This document shows positions 1 through 5,431 of a stretch of 5,431 bases of DNA, piece after piece. The stretch spans positions 1 to 5,431 of the forward strand of contig JAFSNU010000156.1 of assembly GCA_017447325.1 (NCBI GenBank). Direction: 5' to 3'. Each line of letters begins with the position of its first letter. Positions within the stretch are counted from its first letter, which is position 1. This stretch comes from Synergistaceae bacterium. GTDB lineage: Bacteria; Synergistota; Synergistia; Synergistales; Aminobacteriaceae. Below the pieces are notes generated by a model. It worked only from the letters and a program-made list of their open reading frames with translations. It ran no database searches and was not told the DNA's origin. The position numbers and the translations under genes were made by a program.

Positions 1-40
1 AATTTATTTTTTGCGCCGCAGTCTAGAGCTTTATTAAAAA

Positions 41-901
41 TTATAAACGCGTCACCGGCTCGCGGCCCTCGCCCCAACCAAATTTTTCTTGAACTAAATC
101 CAAGAAATTCCGTCCGGGCAAAATTATAGTCTTAATAAATTTATCGTTCGCAAGTTCGACGTCGATTTTGTCGCCGGGGAAAATTTCGTATGCAAGCTGT
201 CCGTCCTGAGTTAAAGTTATATCGCGGGAACTGCCTCGCGGGATTAAAGAAATTTTGTCGCCGTCAGCGGCCATGATCGGCCTCGCGTAGAGAGTGTGAG
301 CGCAGAGCGGAGCAAGCACCATGCTGTCAAGATGCGGCGGGATTATCGGCCCTCCGGCTGAAAGCGCGTAAGCTGTCGAGCCCGTCGGTGAAGATATTAT
401 TACGCCGTCCGCAGGCAATACTCCAAAAAATTTATTATTAAACTGAATTTCTATATATAATAATCTCGCGATCGCGTTTTTAGACAACACAACGTCGTTT
501 AACGCGTATAATTTATGAGACGGCTGATTTTGATGATAGATCACGCACTTTAATAATCGCCTGTTTAAAATTTCAAATTTCTCGTCTAAGATATTAATTA
601 AATCCTGCTCGATCTCCTGCGGCCGGCTCGAAGCAAGAAAGCCCAAGTGTCCGAGATTGACTCCGTGCAAAATTATATCAGAGTCCAAAACGTAACGCGC
701 CGCGCGCAAGAACGTTCCGTCCCCGCCGATTACTAAAGAAATTTTGACGGTCTTCAGCCATTCGTCGTCGCTGAGGCCCGCGGTCATTAACGCCGAAGCC
801 TCTTGATGCGGCAATAAAAATTTGCAGTCATGCTCCCGTCCCCAGTCCAAAAGTTTACGAGCCGTCTCGACCGCCTCGGCCTTACGCAAATTAACTATCA
901 T
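41..901 (-). CDS. nadK: NAD kinase (ATP-NAD kinase)
   Basis: The product phosphorylates NAD+ at the 2'-hydroxyl of its adenosine ribose to make NADP+, using ATP or polyphosphate, in the cytoplasm. The 286 residues are full length for the bacterial family. The catalytic GGDGT motif is at residues 59-63, followed by FLRAARY, NLGHLGFL (82-89), the N-D pair of the NE/D motif in ALNDVVL (133-139), the glycine-rich ADGVIISSPTGSTAYALSAG segment (164-183), LAPLCAHTLYARP (196-208) and TQDGQ (231-235). The C-terminal FGWGEG resembles the usual family end. The ATG at 899-901 is the only ATG, GTG or TTG start candidate between an in-frame stop about 14 codons upstream and the conserved core. A weak AAAGAG ribosome site lies 6 nt before it. 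The gene is divergent from the plus-strand operon; no following gene is visible in the 40 bp to its left. Confidence 0.97.
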   Translation of the reverse strand: MIVNLRKAEAVETARKLLDWGREHDCKFLLPHQEASALMTAGLSDDEWLKTVKISLVIGGDGTFLRAARYVLDSDIILHGVNLGHLGFLASSRPQEIEQDLINILDEKFEILNRRLLKCVIYHQNQPSHKLYALNDVVLSKNAIARLLYIEIQFNNKFFGVLPADGVIISSPTGSTAYALSAGGPIIPPHLDSMVLAPLCAHTLYARPIMAADGDKISLIPRGSSRDITLTQDGQLAYEIFPGDKIDVELANDKFIKTIILPGRNFLDLVQEKFGWGEGREPVTRL

Positions 902-907
902 GCCTAA

Positions 908-913
908 CTCTTT
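908..913 (-). promoter_or_regulatory. Weak ribosome binding site of nadK
   Basis: On the minus strand AAAGAG stands 6 nt before the nadK ATG. It is only a partial match to the Shine-Dalgarno consensus, but the spacing is suitable and no better candidate is at the right distance; a GGTGAAG further upstream is about 20 nt away and too far. Confidence 0.45.
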
Positions 914-963
914 AATTTTATCTTCACCAAATTTCGCTTTAAATTAAATAAATTATATACGCG

Positions 964-993
964 ATTATAACACGCCTTATTTTAGCTTTTTAA
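964..993 (-). promoter_or_regulatory. Probable nadK promoter with extended -10
   Basis: Read on the minus strand, 972-964 is TGTTATAAT, a perfect extended -10 element (TG, one base, TATAAT). At an 18-bp spacing upstream, 993-988 is TTAAAA, which matches four of six bases of the TTGACA -35 consensus. Transcription would start near 957, giving a leader of roughly 55 nt before the nadK ATG. A second TATAAT lies at 957-952 on the same strand but has no reasonable -35. The surrounding DNA is AT-rich, so chance matches are possible. Confidence 0.55.
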
Positions 994-997
994 GCTA
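983..997. repeat. Small inverted repeat, possible operator
   Basis: TAGCTT (983-988) and AAGCTA (992-997) form a perfect 6-bp dyad around a 3-bp TTT spacer. It overlaps the first bases of the plus-strand -10 box and the -35 region of the minus-strand promoter, so a bound protein could affect both directions. It could equally be a chance palindrome in AT-rich DNA; no regulator gene is in the window. Confidence 0.3.
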
Positions 998-1001
998 TAA
1001 T
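996..1001 (+). promoter_or_regulatory. Candidate -10 box of the envelope/folP operon
   Basis: A perfect TATAAT lies 44 bp before the first gene of the plus-strand operon. No convincing TTGACA-like -35 is found 15-18 bp upstream, where the sequence is around CGCCTT, and there is no extended TG element. Transcription would start near 1008, leaving a leader of about 38 nt. The call rests on one hexamer and its position in the divergent intergenic region. Confidence 0.4.
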
Positions 1002-1029
1002 AAATTAAATTTAAAATTTAAATAATTTA

Positions 1030-1037
1030 AAGGTGAG
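1030..1037 (+). promoter_or_regulatory. Ribosome binding site of the DUF2993 gene
   Basis: AAGGTGAG ends 8 nt before the ATG at 1046. It contains AGGTGA, an exact part of the consensus complementary to the 16S rRNA 3' end. This is the only strong Shine-Dalgarno sequence in the window and it marks the first gene of the operon. Confidence 0.75.
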
Positions 1038-1045
1038 TTATAAGC

Positions 1046-1831
1046 ATGAGAAAATTTTTGTTGAGCTTGATATTTATATTTGCGTTGTGCTGCGCAGCCT
1101 TCGCAGCTGATTATGAATTTAAAGGCAGCATTAACGCGCAGGATGACGTGTCGCATTTGTTAAATTTTTACGTTAAGAAATTTACGCCGGAAGAATTATT
1201 GCTGACAGTCTCAGGCCAGCCGGACGCGACGGGCAAGATCAACGAGCTTTATATGGATTTAAAGGGCGTTGTGATTGACAAAGTCAGGCTTGATAAATTG
1301 ACGTTTAGAATGTACGGAGTGCAGTTCAACGAGCCGAGTAATTGGAAGTCGGGCAATGTTGAATGCAAGGAAGCGATGCGCATTCAGGCCTTTGGAACGA
1401 TACTCGAGCGCGATATAAATCAAAGCTTGAGGGACAAGACGATAGGCCGCAAGAAAGATAAAAAGGGCGACTACTGGAAGGACGTTTCGTTGAAGATCAC
1501 GCCGAAAAATCTTCAGGGCAAGGGCTACTATCACACTAATGCTTTAGTCTTGCCGTTGGATATTTTAATTGAAATAACAAGCGGCTTGAAGATAGTGAAA
1601 GCTAAAGAGTTATGGCTTGACAGGCCGGCTGTGAAAATTAACAGGCTTGATTTACCGGACTATATAACTAATAAAGCTTTATCGCAAATTCAGCCGTTGT
1701 TAAATTTAAACAAGTTCCCGCTGCCGTTGAGCCTGCACAAAATTACTTTAGAGAAGGGCAAGGCGACTTTGTCAACGCGTCAGCTTCCAAAATCTTTTAC
1801 TGGTACGACATATCACTATAAAGCGCGCTAA
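1046..1831 (+). CDS. Secreted LmeA-like (DUF2993) lipid-binding protein, putative
   Basis: The 261-residue product begins with a clear Sec signal peptide: basic MRK, a hydrophobic core to residue 17, and an AFA|A cleavage site after residue 20. The adjacent cysteines 15 and 16 do not fit a lipobox, so a soluble periplasmic protein is expected. The mature part alternates short beta-type stretches (for example 50-56, 65-90, 145-160, 165-190) with a lysine-rich loop at 134-140, and ends in a characteristic block, ALSQIQPLLNLNKFPLPLSL (211-230), followed by KGKATLST. This pattern resembles the LmeA-like/DUF2993 family, whose mycobacterial member binds phospholipids; lipid binding here is inferred. 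The start is fixed by the strong ribosome site at 1030-1037. It is the first gene of the operon, with only 2 bp before the next start. The family assignment is from remembered pattern, not from a search. Confidence 0.65.
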   Translation: MRKFLLSLIFIFALCCAAFAADYEFKGSINAQDDVSHLLNFYVKKFTPEELLLTVSGQPDATGKINELYMDLKGVVIDKVRLDKLTFRMYGVQFNEPSNWKSGNVECKEAMRIQAFGTILERDINQSLRDKTIGRKKDKKGDYWKDVSLKITPKNLQGKGYYHTNALVLPLDILIEITSGLKIVKAKELWLDRPAVKINRLDLPDYITNKALSQIQPLLNLNKFPLPLSLHKITLEKGKATLSTRQLPKSFTGTTYHYKAR

Positions 1832-1833
1832 TC

Positions 1834-3345
1834 ATGAACTCGATAGACCGCAAGAGATATTTCTGGGTAATCGGCTCGGCGTTGGCGCAGGGCGTTTTAA
1901 TCGGGCTGTATTTATGCGCGCTGTTCTTAAATTCACAGCCTGATTTTAAATTTTTAGATTTTAATTTAGATTTAAATTTAAATTTATTTCTCTGCATGCC
2001 GCTGACGTTAATCGTTATACTGCCGTGCGTGTTCTGGCTTGCGCAGGAACACTGGGGCAAGCGTTTAAATATTTTATTGTTAAGCCTGGCTGGAATTTTA
2101 ATTATATTTTATTTATATAGATTATGGGCGATGTATCCGACGGACGGCAATTTTTCGGTTGTGCCGTCGCAGAAGCTTGATTTAATCCGCGCGTGCATGG
2201 CGGCGTTCTTAATTATACCGTTCTTTCAGTGCCGTATCGCGACCTGGGGCTGGGACGTCCCATATTCTGATATATTTTTCCAGCTTTGCCGGAATTTATT
2301 TTTAATATTTCAAGCTGTAATAGTTCTGGCTGTCTTCTGGGGATTATTATTCACGGCGGGACTTTTGTTTGACATAGTAGGACTGCACGCAATTCCGATT
2401 ATAATTTTTAATCCGCTTGTAGCAGCGCCTGTTACCAGCATCACTACAGCCGTGTCTATCACGGTAGCATTAAAGCACCCGGGCATTGACTCGCTTGGCC
2501 GTTGGATTTTGTCCGTACTTGCGTGGCTCTTGCCGCCGTTCTCGATCGTCTCACTCGTATTTATAGCGTCATTGCCTTATGCTGGATTAAATACTTTGTG
2601 GGACACGGGACAGGCAAGCTCGTTAATGTTATTATTGCAGTTAGGCACGATATTATTAGCTAACGCGTCATGGCTTGACGGGAGCAAAAATATTTTTAAT
2701 AAGCATAAACACACTGAGATAATCGCGCGGGTTGCATTATTATTACTGCCGGTCTATTCTGTGCTGTGCTTATATTCTTTAAGCCTGCGAGTTGAACAGT
2801 ACGGACTTTCAGTTGACAGAATACAGGCGGGCTTTATGGCTGTAATTTCCGGCGTGTGGGGAATAGGTTACGCGGGAGCCGTGTTGCTTCGTAAATGGCC
2901 GTGTGCAATAGGGCGCGTGAATATCGCTGCGGCGTTGTTCATGACGTTTCTTGTTGCCGCGATGAACTCGCCTTTATTAGACCCGTACAGACTTGCTGCT
3001 AATAATCAGGCTGAAAGATTATTAGCCGGACAGATTAATCCTGAGGACTTTGACTATTTATATATGCGCTTCAGCTTGGGACGTTACGGAAATTATGCGC
3101 TTGACAGACTTGCGAACTCAGATCATCCGCGAGTAAATTTAATCCGCAAGAAAATATCAGCAGCCCGCAGCATGCAGCCGCAGGATTATTTAAAGAGTTT
3201 AGCCCGCGATAATAAAGGCGTGAGCATTCAAGACGGCGGCAGCTTTAATATTTTGGATAATATTAAACTCGTGAACGGCACGGGACGGAGTTTAATTATT
3301 AATCAGGATAATTTAAGCGGCGATATTGTAGTAAATATTAAATAA
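1834..3345 (+). CDS. DUF4153 family polytopic membrane protein
   Basis: The 503-residue product is an integral inner-membrane protein of unknown function. About eleven hydrophobic segments can be seen, near residues 10-32, 50-70, 78-97, 117-133, 155-180, 186-211, 225-248, 261-279, 295-317, 331-352 and 360-378, followed by a soluble C-terminal tail of about 125 residues. The LIFQAVIVLAVFWGLLF segment (157-173), the LLDPYRLAANNQAERLLAGQ stretch (381-400) and FDYLYMRFSLGRYGNYAL (406-423) match my recollection of DUF4153 proteins. The loop between the first two segments contains an alternating Leu-Asx run (41-51) encoded by hexamer repeats. The ATG lies 2 bp after the preceding stop with no clear Shine-Dalgarno sequence, which suggests translational coupling. 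Neighbours on both sides are predicted periplasmic proteins, so an envelope role is likely. No transporter or enzyme signature was recognised. Confidence 0.75.
   Translation: MNSIDRKRYFWVIGSALAQGVLIGLYLCALFLNSQPDFKFLDFNLDLNLNLFLCMPLTLIVILPCVFWLAQEHWGKRLNILLLSLAGILIIFYLYRLWAMYPTDGNFSVVPSQKLDLIRACMAAFLIIPFFQCRIATWGWDVPYSDIFFQLCRNLFLIFQAVIVLAVFWGLLFTAGLLFDIVGLHAIPIIIFNPLVAAPVTSITTAVSITVALKHPGIDSLGRWILSVLAWLLPPFSIVSLVFIASLPYAGLNTLWDTGQASSLMLLLQLGTILLANASWLDGSKNIFNKHKHTEIIARVALLLLPVYSVLCLYSLSLRVEQYGLSVDRIQAGFMAVISGVWGIGYAGAVLLRKWPCAIGRVNIAAALFMTFLVAAMNSPLLDPYRLAANNQAERLLAGQINPEDFDYLYMRFSLGRYGNYALDRLANSDHPRVNLIRKKISAARSMQPQDYLKSLARDNKGVSIQDGGSFNILDNIKLVNGTGRSLIINQDNLSGDIVVNIK
1954..1986 (+). repeat. 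In-frame hexamer-like repeat (Leu-Asx) in the DUF4153 gene
   Basis: TTA codons alternate with GAT, TTT or AAT codons, encoding L-D-F-N-L-D-L-N-L-N-L at residues 41-51. The units TTAGAT and TTAAAT recur with 6-bp periodicity and the copies are imperfect. The run lies in the loop between the first two predicted membrane segments. Gain or loss of whole units would keep the frame. Confidence 0.6.
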
Positions 3346-3354
3346 TTTTATATA

Positions 3355-3360
3355 TATAAT
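3355..3360 (+). promoter_or_regulatory. Possible -10 box just before the propeller gene
   Basis: TATAAT ends 6 nt before the ATG at 3367, so a transcript starting from it would be leaderless or nearly so. There is no good -35 at 16-18 bp upstream, and the box is part of an alternating TA run in AT-rich DNA. It may well be fortuitous. Confidence 0.18.
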
Positions 3361-3366
3361 AAGAAG

Positions 3367-4449
3367 ATGTTTGTACGAAAATTTTTAGCGTTAATAATAT
3401 TAATATTAATATTAATGTTCGCAGTCAAGGCTGACGCATGGCGCGGGGAAGTCGCCTGGAGTTTTAAAGCCGAGTCGGGAATTTCAAGCGGCGTTGCCTT
3501 CAGCGAGAATTTAATTTTAGCCGGAGACGAGAACGGCAAGCTATACGCAGTTTACCGCGCGTCAGGAAATTTAGCTTGGAGTTATCTCGGCACTAATAGC
3601 GTAGTCGGAACGCCGTTAATTATTCAAGATGATAAAGACGATGCGTCCGGCAAAGTGATATTTAATCAGGCCGACGGGACTATCACGTGTTTAAATTTGG
3701 ATGACGGAAGCGTGAACTGGCAGAATGCGCCTGACGTGTCGGGCGGGGGCGAAGCTTTAAGCGACGGTGCGGCGTTCGGCAATAATAAAATTTATGTTTG
3801 CAAGGGCGACAATAAACTTCAAGCGTATGACTTGCATGACGGCAGCGCGGAGTGGAGCTACAGCTCAGAGCAGGGCTTAAGCGCGGCTCCGGCTTGTAAA
3901 GATAATTTTATATTTTTAGGCGAGCTGAGCGGCAAGTTCAGCATAATAGATAATATATTTGGAAAGCGCATCGGCGGCGGCGGAGCTGGAGGAGCTGTGA
4001 ACACGCCGAAAGTTTACGCAAATAAAATTTATTTCTCAAGCTGGGACGGGTCTGTGCACTGCGTTGATATTAAAGATATTAAAAATATAAAAACTTTATG
4101 GACTGCTAATATCGGCGACCCTGTCAGCACAAGTCCTGAAATTAAATTAAATAAAATATTTGTCGGCACTGCGCGGGGTAAGATCGCGGCGTTAAACTTA
4201 AAGGACGGCAAAATTTTATGGCAGCTTGACACTCAAGCCGGAGCGTTTACGGGCAAACTTGCGTCGTCAAGCGCGGATAATTTAGTTTTTGCGGGCGGCA
4301 GCGACGGAGTTTTATATATTATTGACGCTGAGACCGGCAAGCTCAACGCGACGTTTAAAACTGACAAGAGCATAATAGGCGATATAGCGTTTTCGAGCGG
4401 CGTATTATATTTTGGCAGCTCAGACGGAAATTTGTACGCGATATTTTAA
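3367..4449 (+). CDS. Secreted PQQ-like beta-propeller protein (BamB-like fold)
   Basis: The 360-residue product starts with a signal peptide whose core is an Ile/Leu run (residues 8-18) and whose likely cleavage is after ADA at 22-24. There is no lipobox cysteine, so unlike the BamB lipoprotein it should be soluble in the periplasm. Eight repeats of the type 'IYxGxxDGxLYAxDxxxGxxxW' follow, beginning near residues 49, 97, 142, 181, 221, 264, 307 and 347. The last repeat stops at LYAIF and is probably closed by the N-terminal strand EVAWSFKA (28-35), giving an eight-bladed propeller. Blade four is degenerate: it lacks the Trp and carries the glycine-rich GGGGAGGA (203-210). Such propellers usually act as protein-binding scaffolds; no evidence for real PQQ binding or dehydrogenase activity is visible. 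It lies 21 bp after the DUF4153 gene. An AAGAAG touches the ATG, too close to act as a normal ribosome site. Confidence 0.85.
   Translation: MFVRKFLALIILILILMFAVKADAWRGEVAWSFKAESGISSGVAFSENLILAGDENGKLYAVYRASGNLAWSYLGTNSVVGTPLIIQDDKDDASGKVIFNQADGTITCLNLDDGSVNWQNAPDVSGGGEALSDGAAFGNNKIYVCKGDNKLQAYDLHDGSAEWSYSSEQGLSAAPACKDNFIFLGELSGKFSIIDNIFGKRIGGGGAGGAVNTPKVYANKIYFSSWDGSVHCVDIKDIKNIKTLWTANIGDPVSTSPEIKLNKIFVGTARGKIAALNLKDGKILWQLDTQAGAFTGKLASSSADNLVFAGGSDGVLYIIDAETGKLNATFKTDKSIIGDIAFSSGVLYFGSSDGNLYAIF
3391..3417 (+). repeat. Tandem ATTAAT hexamers within the signal peptide core
   Basis: Three perfect head-to-tail ATTAAT units (3399-3416) are preceded by a related TTAATAAT. In frame they encode alternating Leu and Ile (residues 9-16) in the hydrophobic core of the propeller protein's signal peptide. 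Loss or gain of one unit would shorten or lengthen the core by two residues without changing frame. Confidence 0.75.
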
Positions 4450-4464
4450 TTTTATTAATTTTAA

Positions 4465-5431
4465 ATGATATATAAATTAGATATTAATAATAATAAAGAT
4501 TTTGCGCGGGTGTTAAAGCATATTCAGGCCGATCCCCGCGCGTTTAATTATTTAAATCCAAAGAAATTTACGCGCTTGCTCTACGCTGCGAATATAGATT
4601 ACCGGGCGGCGGCGTTTATTAAACAGGAATTATTGTCGCGCGGCGGCGACTGCGCTGTGGCCAAGCATGTTATAGACGGCAAAGTTAATGCGAGCGATAT
4701 TTTAATTATCGCAAATGACTCGCAAATTTTTAGATTATTAGAGAAATTAAAGGCGATGGACTGCTGGGGCTTGAAAAATTTTAGAGCCGAGTTAGAGCGC
4801 GTGTTTAATAATTTAAAATTTAAAAATTTCTGGCAAATTAATTTAAATAATAAAATTCTGGAGCTTGATGATAAAACTAAGCTCATGGGAATTATAAATT
4901 TGAATGATAACTCGTTCTATGAGCCGAGCCGCGTTGAGCTTGATAATTTAGTTGAAGTTGCGGCAAAGATGATTGACGACGGCGCGGAGATAATAGACAT
5001 AGGCGCGGAGTCCACAAGTCCGAAGTCTCAGCCTGTTAGTCTTGATGAAGAATTAGCGAGATTAAAACCGGCGTTAATAGAGCTGCGCAAGAATTTTAAA
5101 GATATTATAATTTCTGTTGACACGTATAAAGCTCAAGCAGCGCAAGAGGCTTTAGAGCTTGGAGCTGATATTATAAATGATGTTAGCGGCTTCGAGCTTG
5201 ATGAAAATATTTTGAAAGTTGTGAAAGACTTTAACGCGTGTTATATCTTGTCGCATATTCAAGGCACGCCCCAGACTATGCAGAATTTTGAAGGGCATAA
5301 AGATATATTAGGCGAGTTAAATTTATATTTTAATAATAAATTAAGCGAGCTTGAAAGTTTAGGCGTTGATTTGAATAAAATTATAATCGACCCGGGGCTT
5401 GGCTTTGCAAAAGACTTTAACGATAATTTTG
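4465..5431 (+). CDS. folP: Dihydropteroate synthase, long form (3' end outside window)
   Basis: The enzyme joins 6-hydroxymethyl-7,8-dihydropterin diphosphate and p-aminobenzoate to give dihydropteroate in cytoplasmic folate synthesis, and is the sulfonamide target. The window holds 322 codons. A TIM-barrel core begins near residue 138: LMGIINLNDNSF (140-151), IDIGAESTSP (177-186), SVDTYKA (217-223), IINDVSG (236-242), SHIQGTPQTMQ (263-273) and IIDPGLGFAKDF (307-318). The final roughly 70 residues, with the expected SRKS-like and R-x-H motifs, lie beyond the right edge. Residues 1-135 are an extra N-terminal domain with DPR (23-25), AAAFIKQELLSRGGDCAVAK (48-67) and WGLKNF (101-106), as in long DHPS proteins of some anaerobes and, as I recall, Campylobacter and Helicobacter. 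The ATG is fixed by an in-frame TAA immediately before it. The 15-bp gap from the propeller gene is all A/T and has no Shine-Dalgarno sequence. Confidence 0.93.
   Translation, partial: MIYKLDINNNKDFARVLKHIQADPRAFNYLNPKKFTRLLYAANIDYRAAAFIKQELLSRGGDCAVAKHVIDGKVNASDILIIANDSQIFRLLEKLKAMDCWGLKNFRAELERVFNNLKFKNFWQINLNNKILELDDKTKLMGIINLNDNSFYEPSRVELDNLVEVAAKMIDDGAEIIDIGAESTSPKSQPVSLDEELARLKPALIELRKNFKDIIISVDTYKAQAAQEALELGADIINDVSGFELDENILKVVKDFNACYILSHIQGTPQTMQNFEGHKDILGELNLYFNNKLSELESLGVDLNKIIIDPGLGFAKDFNDNF

Noticed and set aside
1..40. Possible end of a neighbouring gene or terminator left of nadK
   Set aside because: The stretch has no start codon suitable for a gene following nadK and no GC-rich hairpin with a T run. 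A short plus-strand frame ending in TAG at 24-26 is too short to judge.
1085..1108. Lipoprotein signal at Cys15-Cys16 of the DUF2993 protein
   Set aside because: The residues before either cysteine (F-A-L and A-L-C) do not fit the lipobox, while an AFA cleavage site follows directly.
1259..1534. Minus-strand open frame inside the DUF2993 gene
   Set aside because: It is antisense to a well-supported gene with a signal peptide and a ribosome site, and its translation resembles no family I know.
1797..2060. Minus-strand open frame across the DUF2993/DUF4153 junction
   Set aside because: Low-complexity Lys/Phe/Ser translation is the antisense of the TTA-AAT repeat region; it has no start signals or recognisable domain.
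3343..3367. Stop-codon readthrough joining the DUF4153 and propeller proteins
   Set aside because: The two genes are in the same frame and separated by one TAA, but the second has its own signal peptide and there is no readthrough context, so the shared frame is likely chance.
3348..3539. Minus-strand open frame with Asn-Ile repeats
   Set aside because: The Asn-Ile run is simply the complement of the ATTAAT hexamers in the signal peptide of the propeller gene.
4029..4232. Minus-strand open frame within the propeller gene
   Set aside because: It overlaps conserved propeller blades and has no independent support.
4599..4886. Minus-strand open frame within folP
   Set aside because: It is antisense to the N-terminal domain of folP, whose plus-strand frame is open to the window end and contains family motifs.

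Overview
The window reads as an ordinary chromosomal segment of a Gram-negative-type (diderm) anaerobe with a moderately AT-rich genome. Codon use is a distinctive mixture: TTA, AAT, ATT, ATA and AAA are favoured for Leu, Asn, Ile and Lys, while GCG, GGC and CGC are common for Ala, Gly and Arg. Two proteins carry Sec signal peptides and look periplasmic, which fits a cell with an envelope compartment. My best guess for the lineage is Synergistota or a similar gut anaerobe, but no ribosomal RNA or other lineage marker is present, so this is a low-confidence inference.

Layout. Positions 1-40 hold nothing I can assign. A minus-strand gene (41-901) encodes NAD kinase. A 144-bp AT-rich divergent intergenic region (902-1045) contains good -10 boxes pointing both ways and a small dyad between them. 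To the right, four genes run on the plus strand with gaps of only 2, 21 and 15 bp, so they are probably one operon: a secreted LmeA-like (DUF2993) lipid-binding protein (1046-1831), a polytopic DUF4153 membrane protein (1834-3345), a secreted eight-bladed PQQ-type beta-propeller (3367-4449), and a long-form dihydropteroate synthase, FolP (from 4465, cut by the right edge of the window). No tRNA, rRNA, CRISPR array, insertion sequence, convincing terminator or riboswitch was seen.

How the parts may work together. NAD kinase supplies NADP and FolP makes the folate precursor dihydropteroate, so both flanking genes are housekeeping cofactor enzymes. The three genes between them look like an envelope cassette: a periplasmic lipid-binding candidate, an integral membrane protein and a periplasmic scaffold-like propeller. 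Their cooperation is an inference from gene order and predicted location. The points most worth a second look are this envelope trio, the N-terminal extension and altered active-site loops of FolP, hexanucleotide repeats inside two reading frames, and poor or absent Shine-Dalgarno sequences at the internal starts of the operon.
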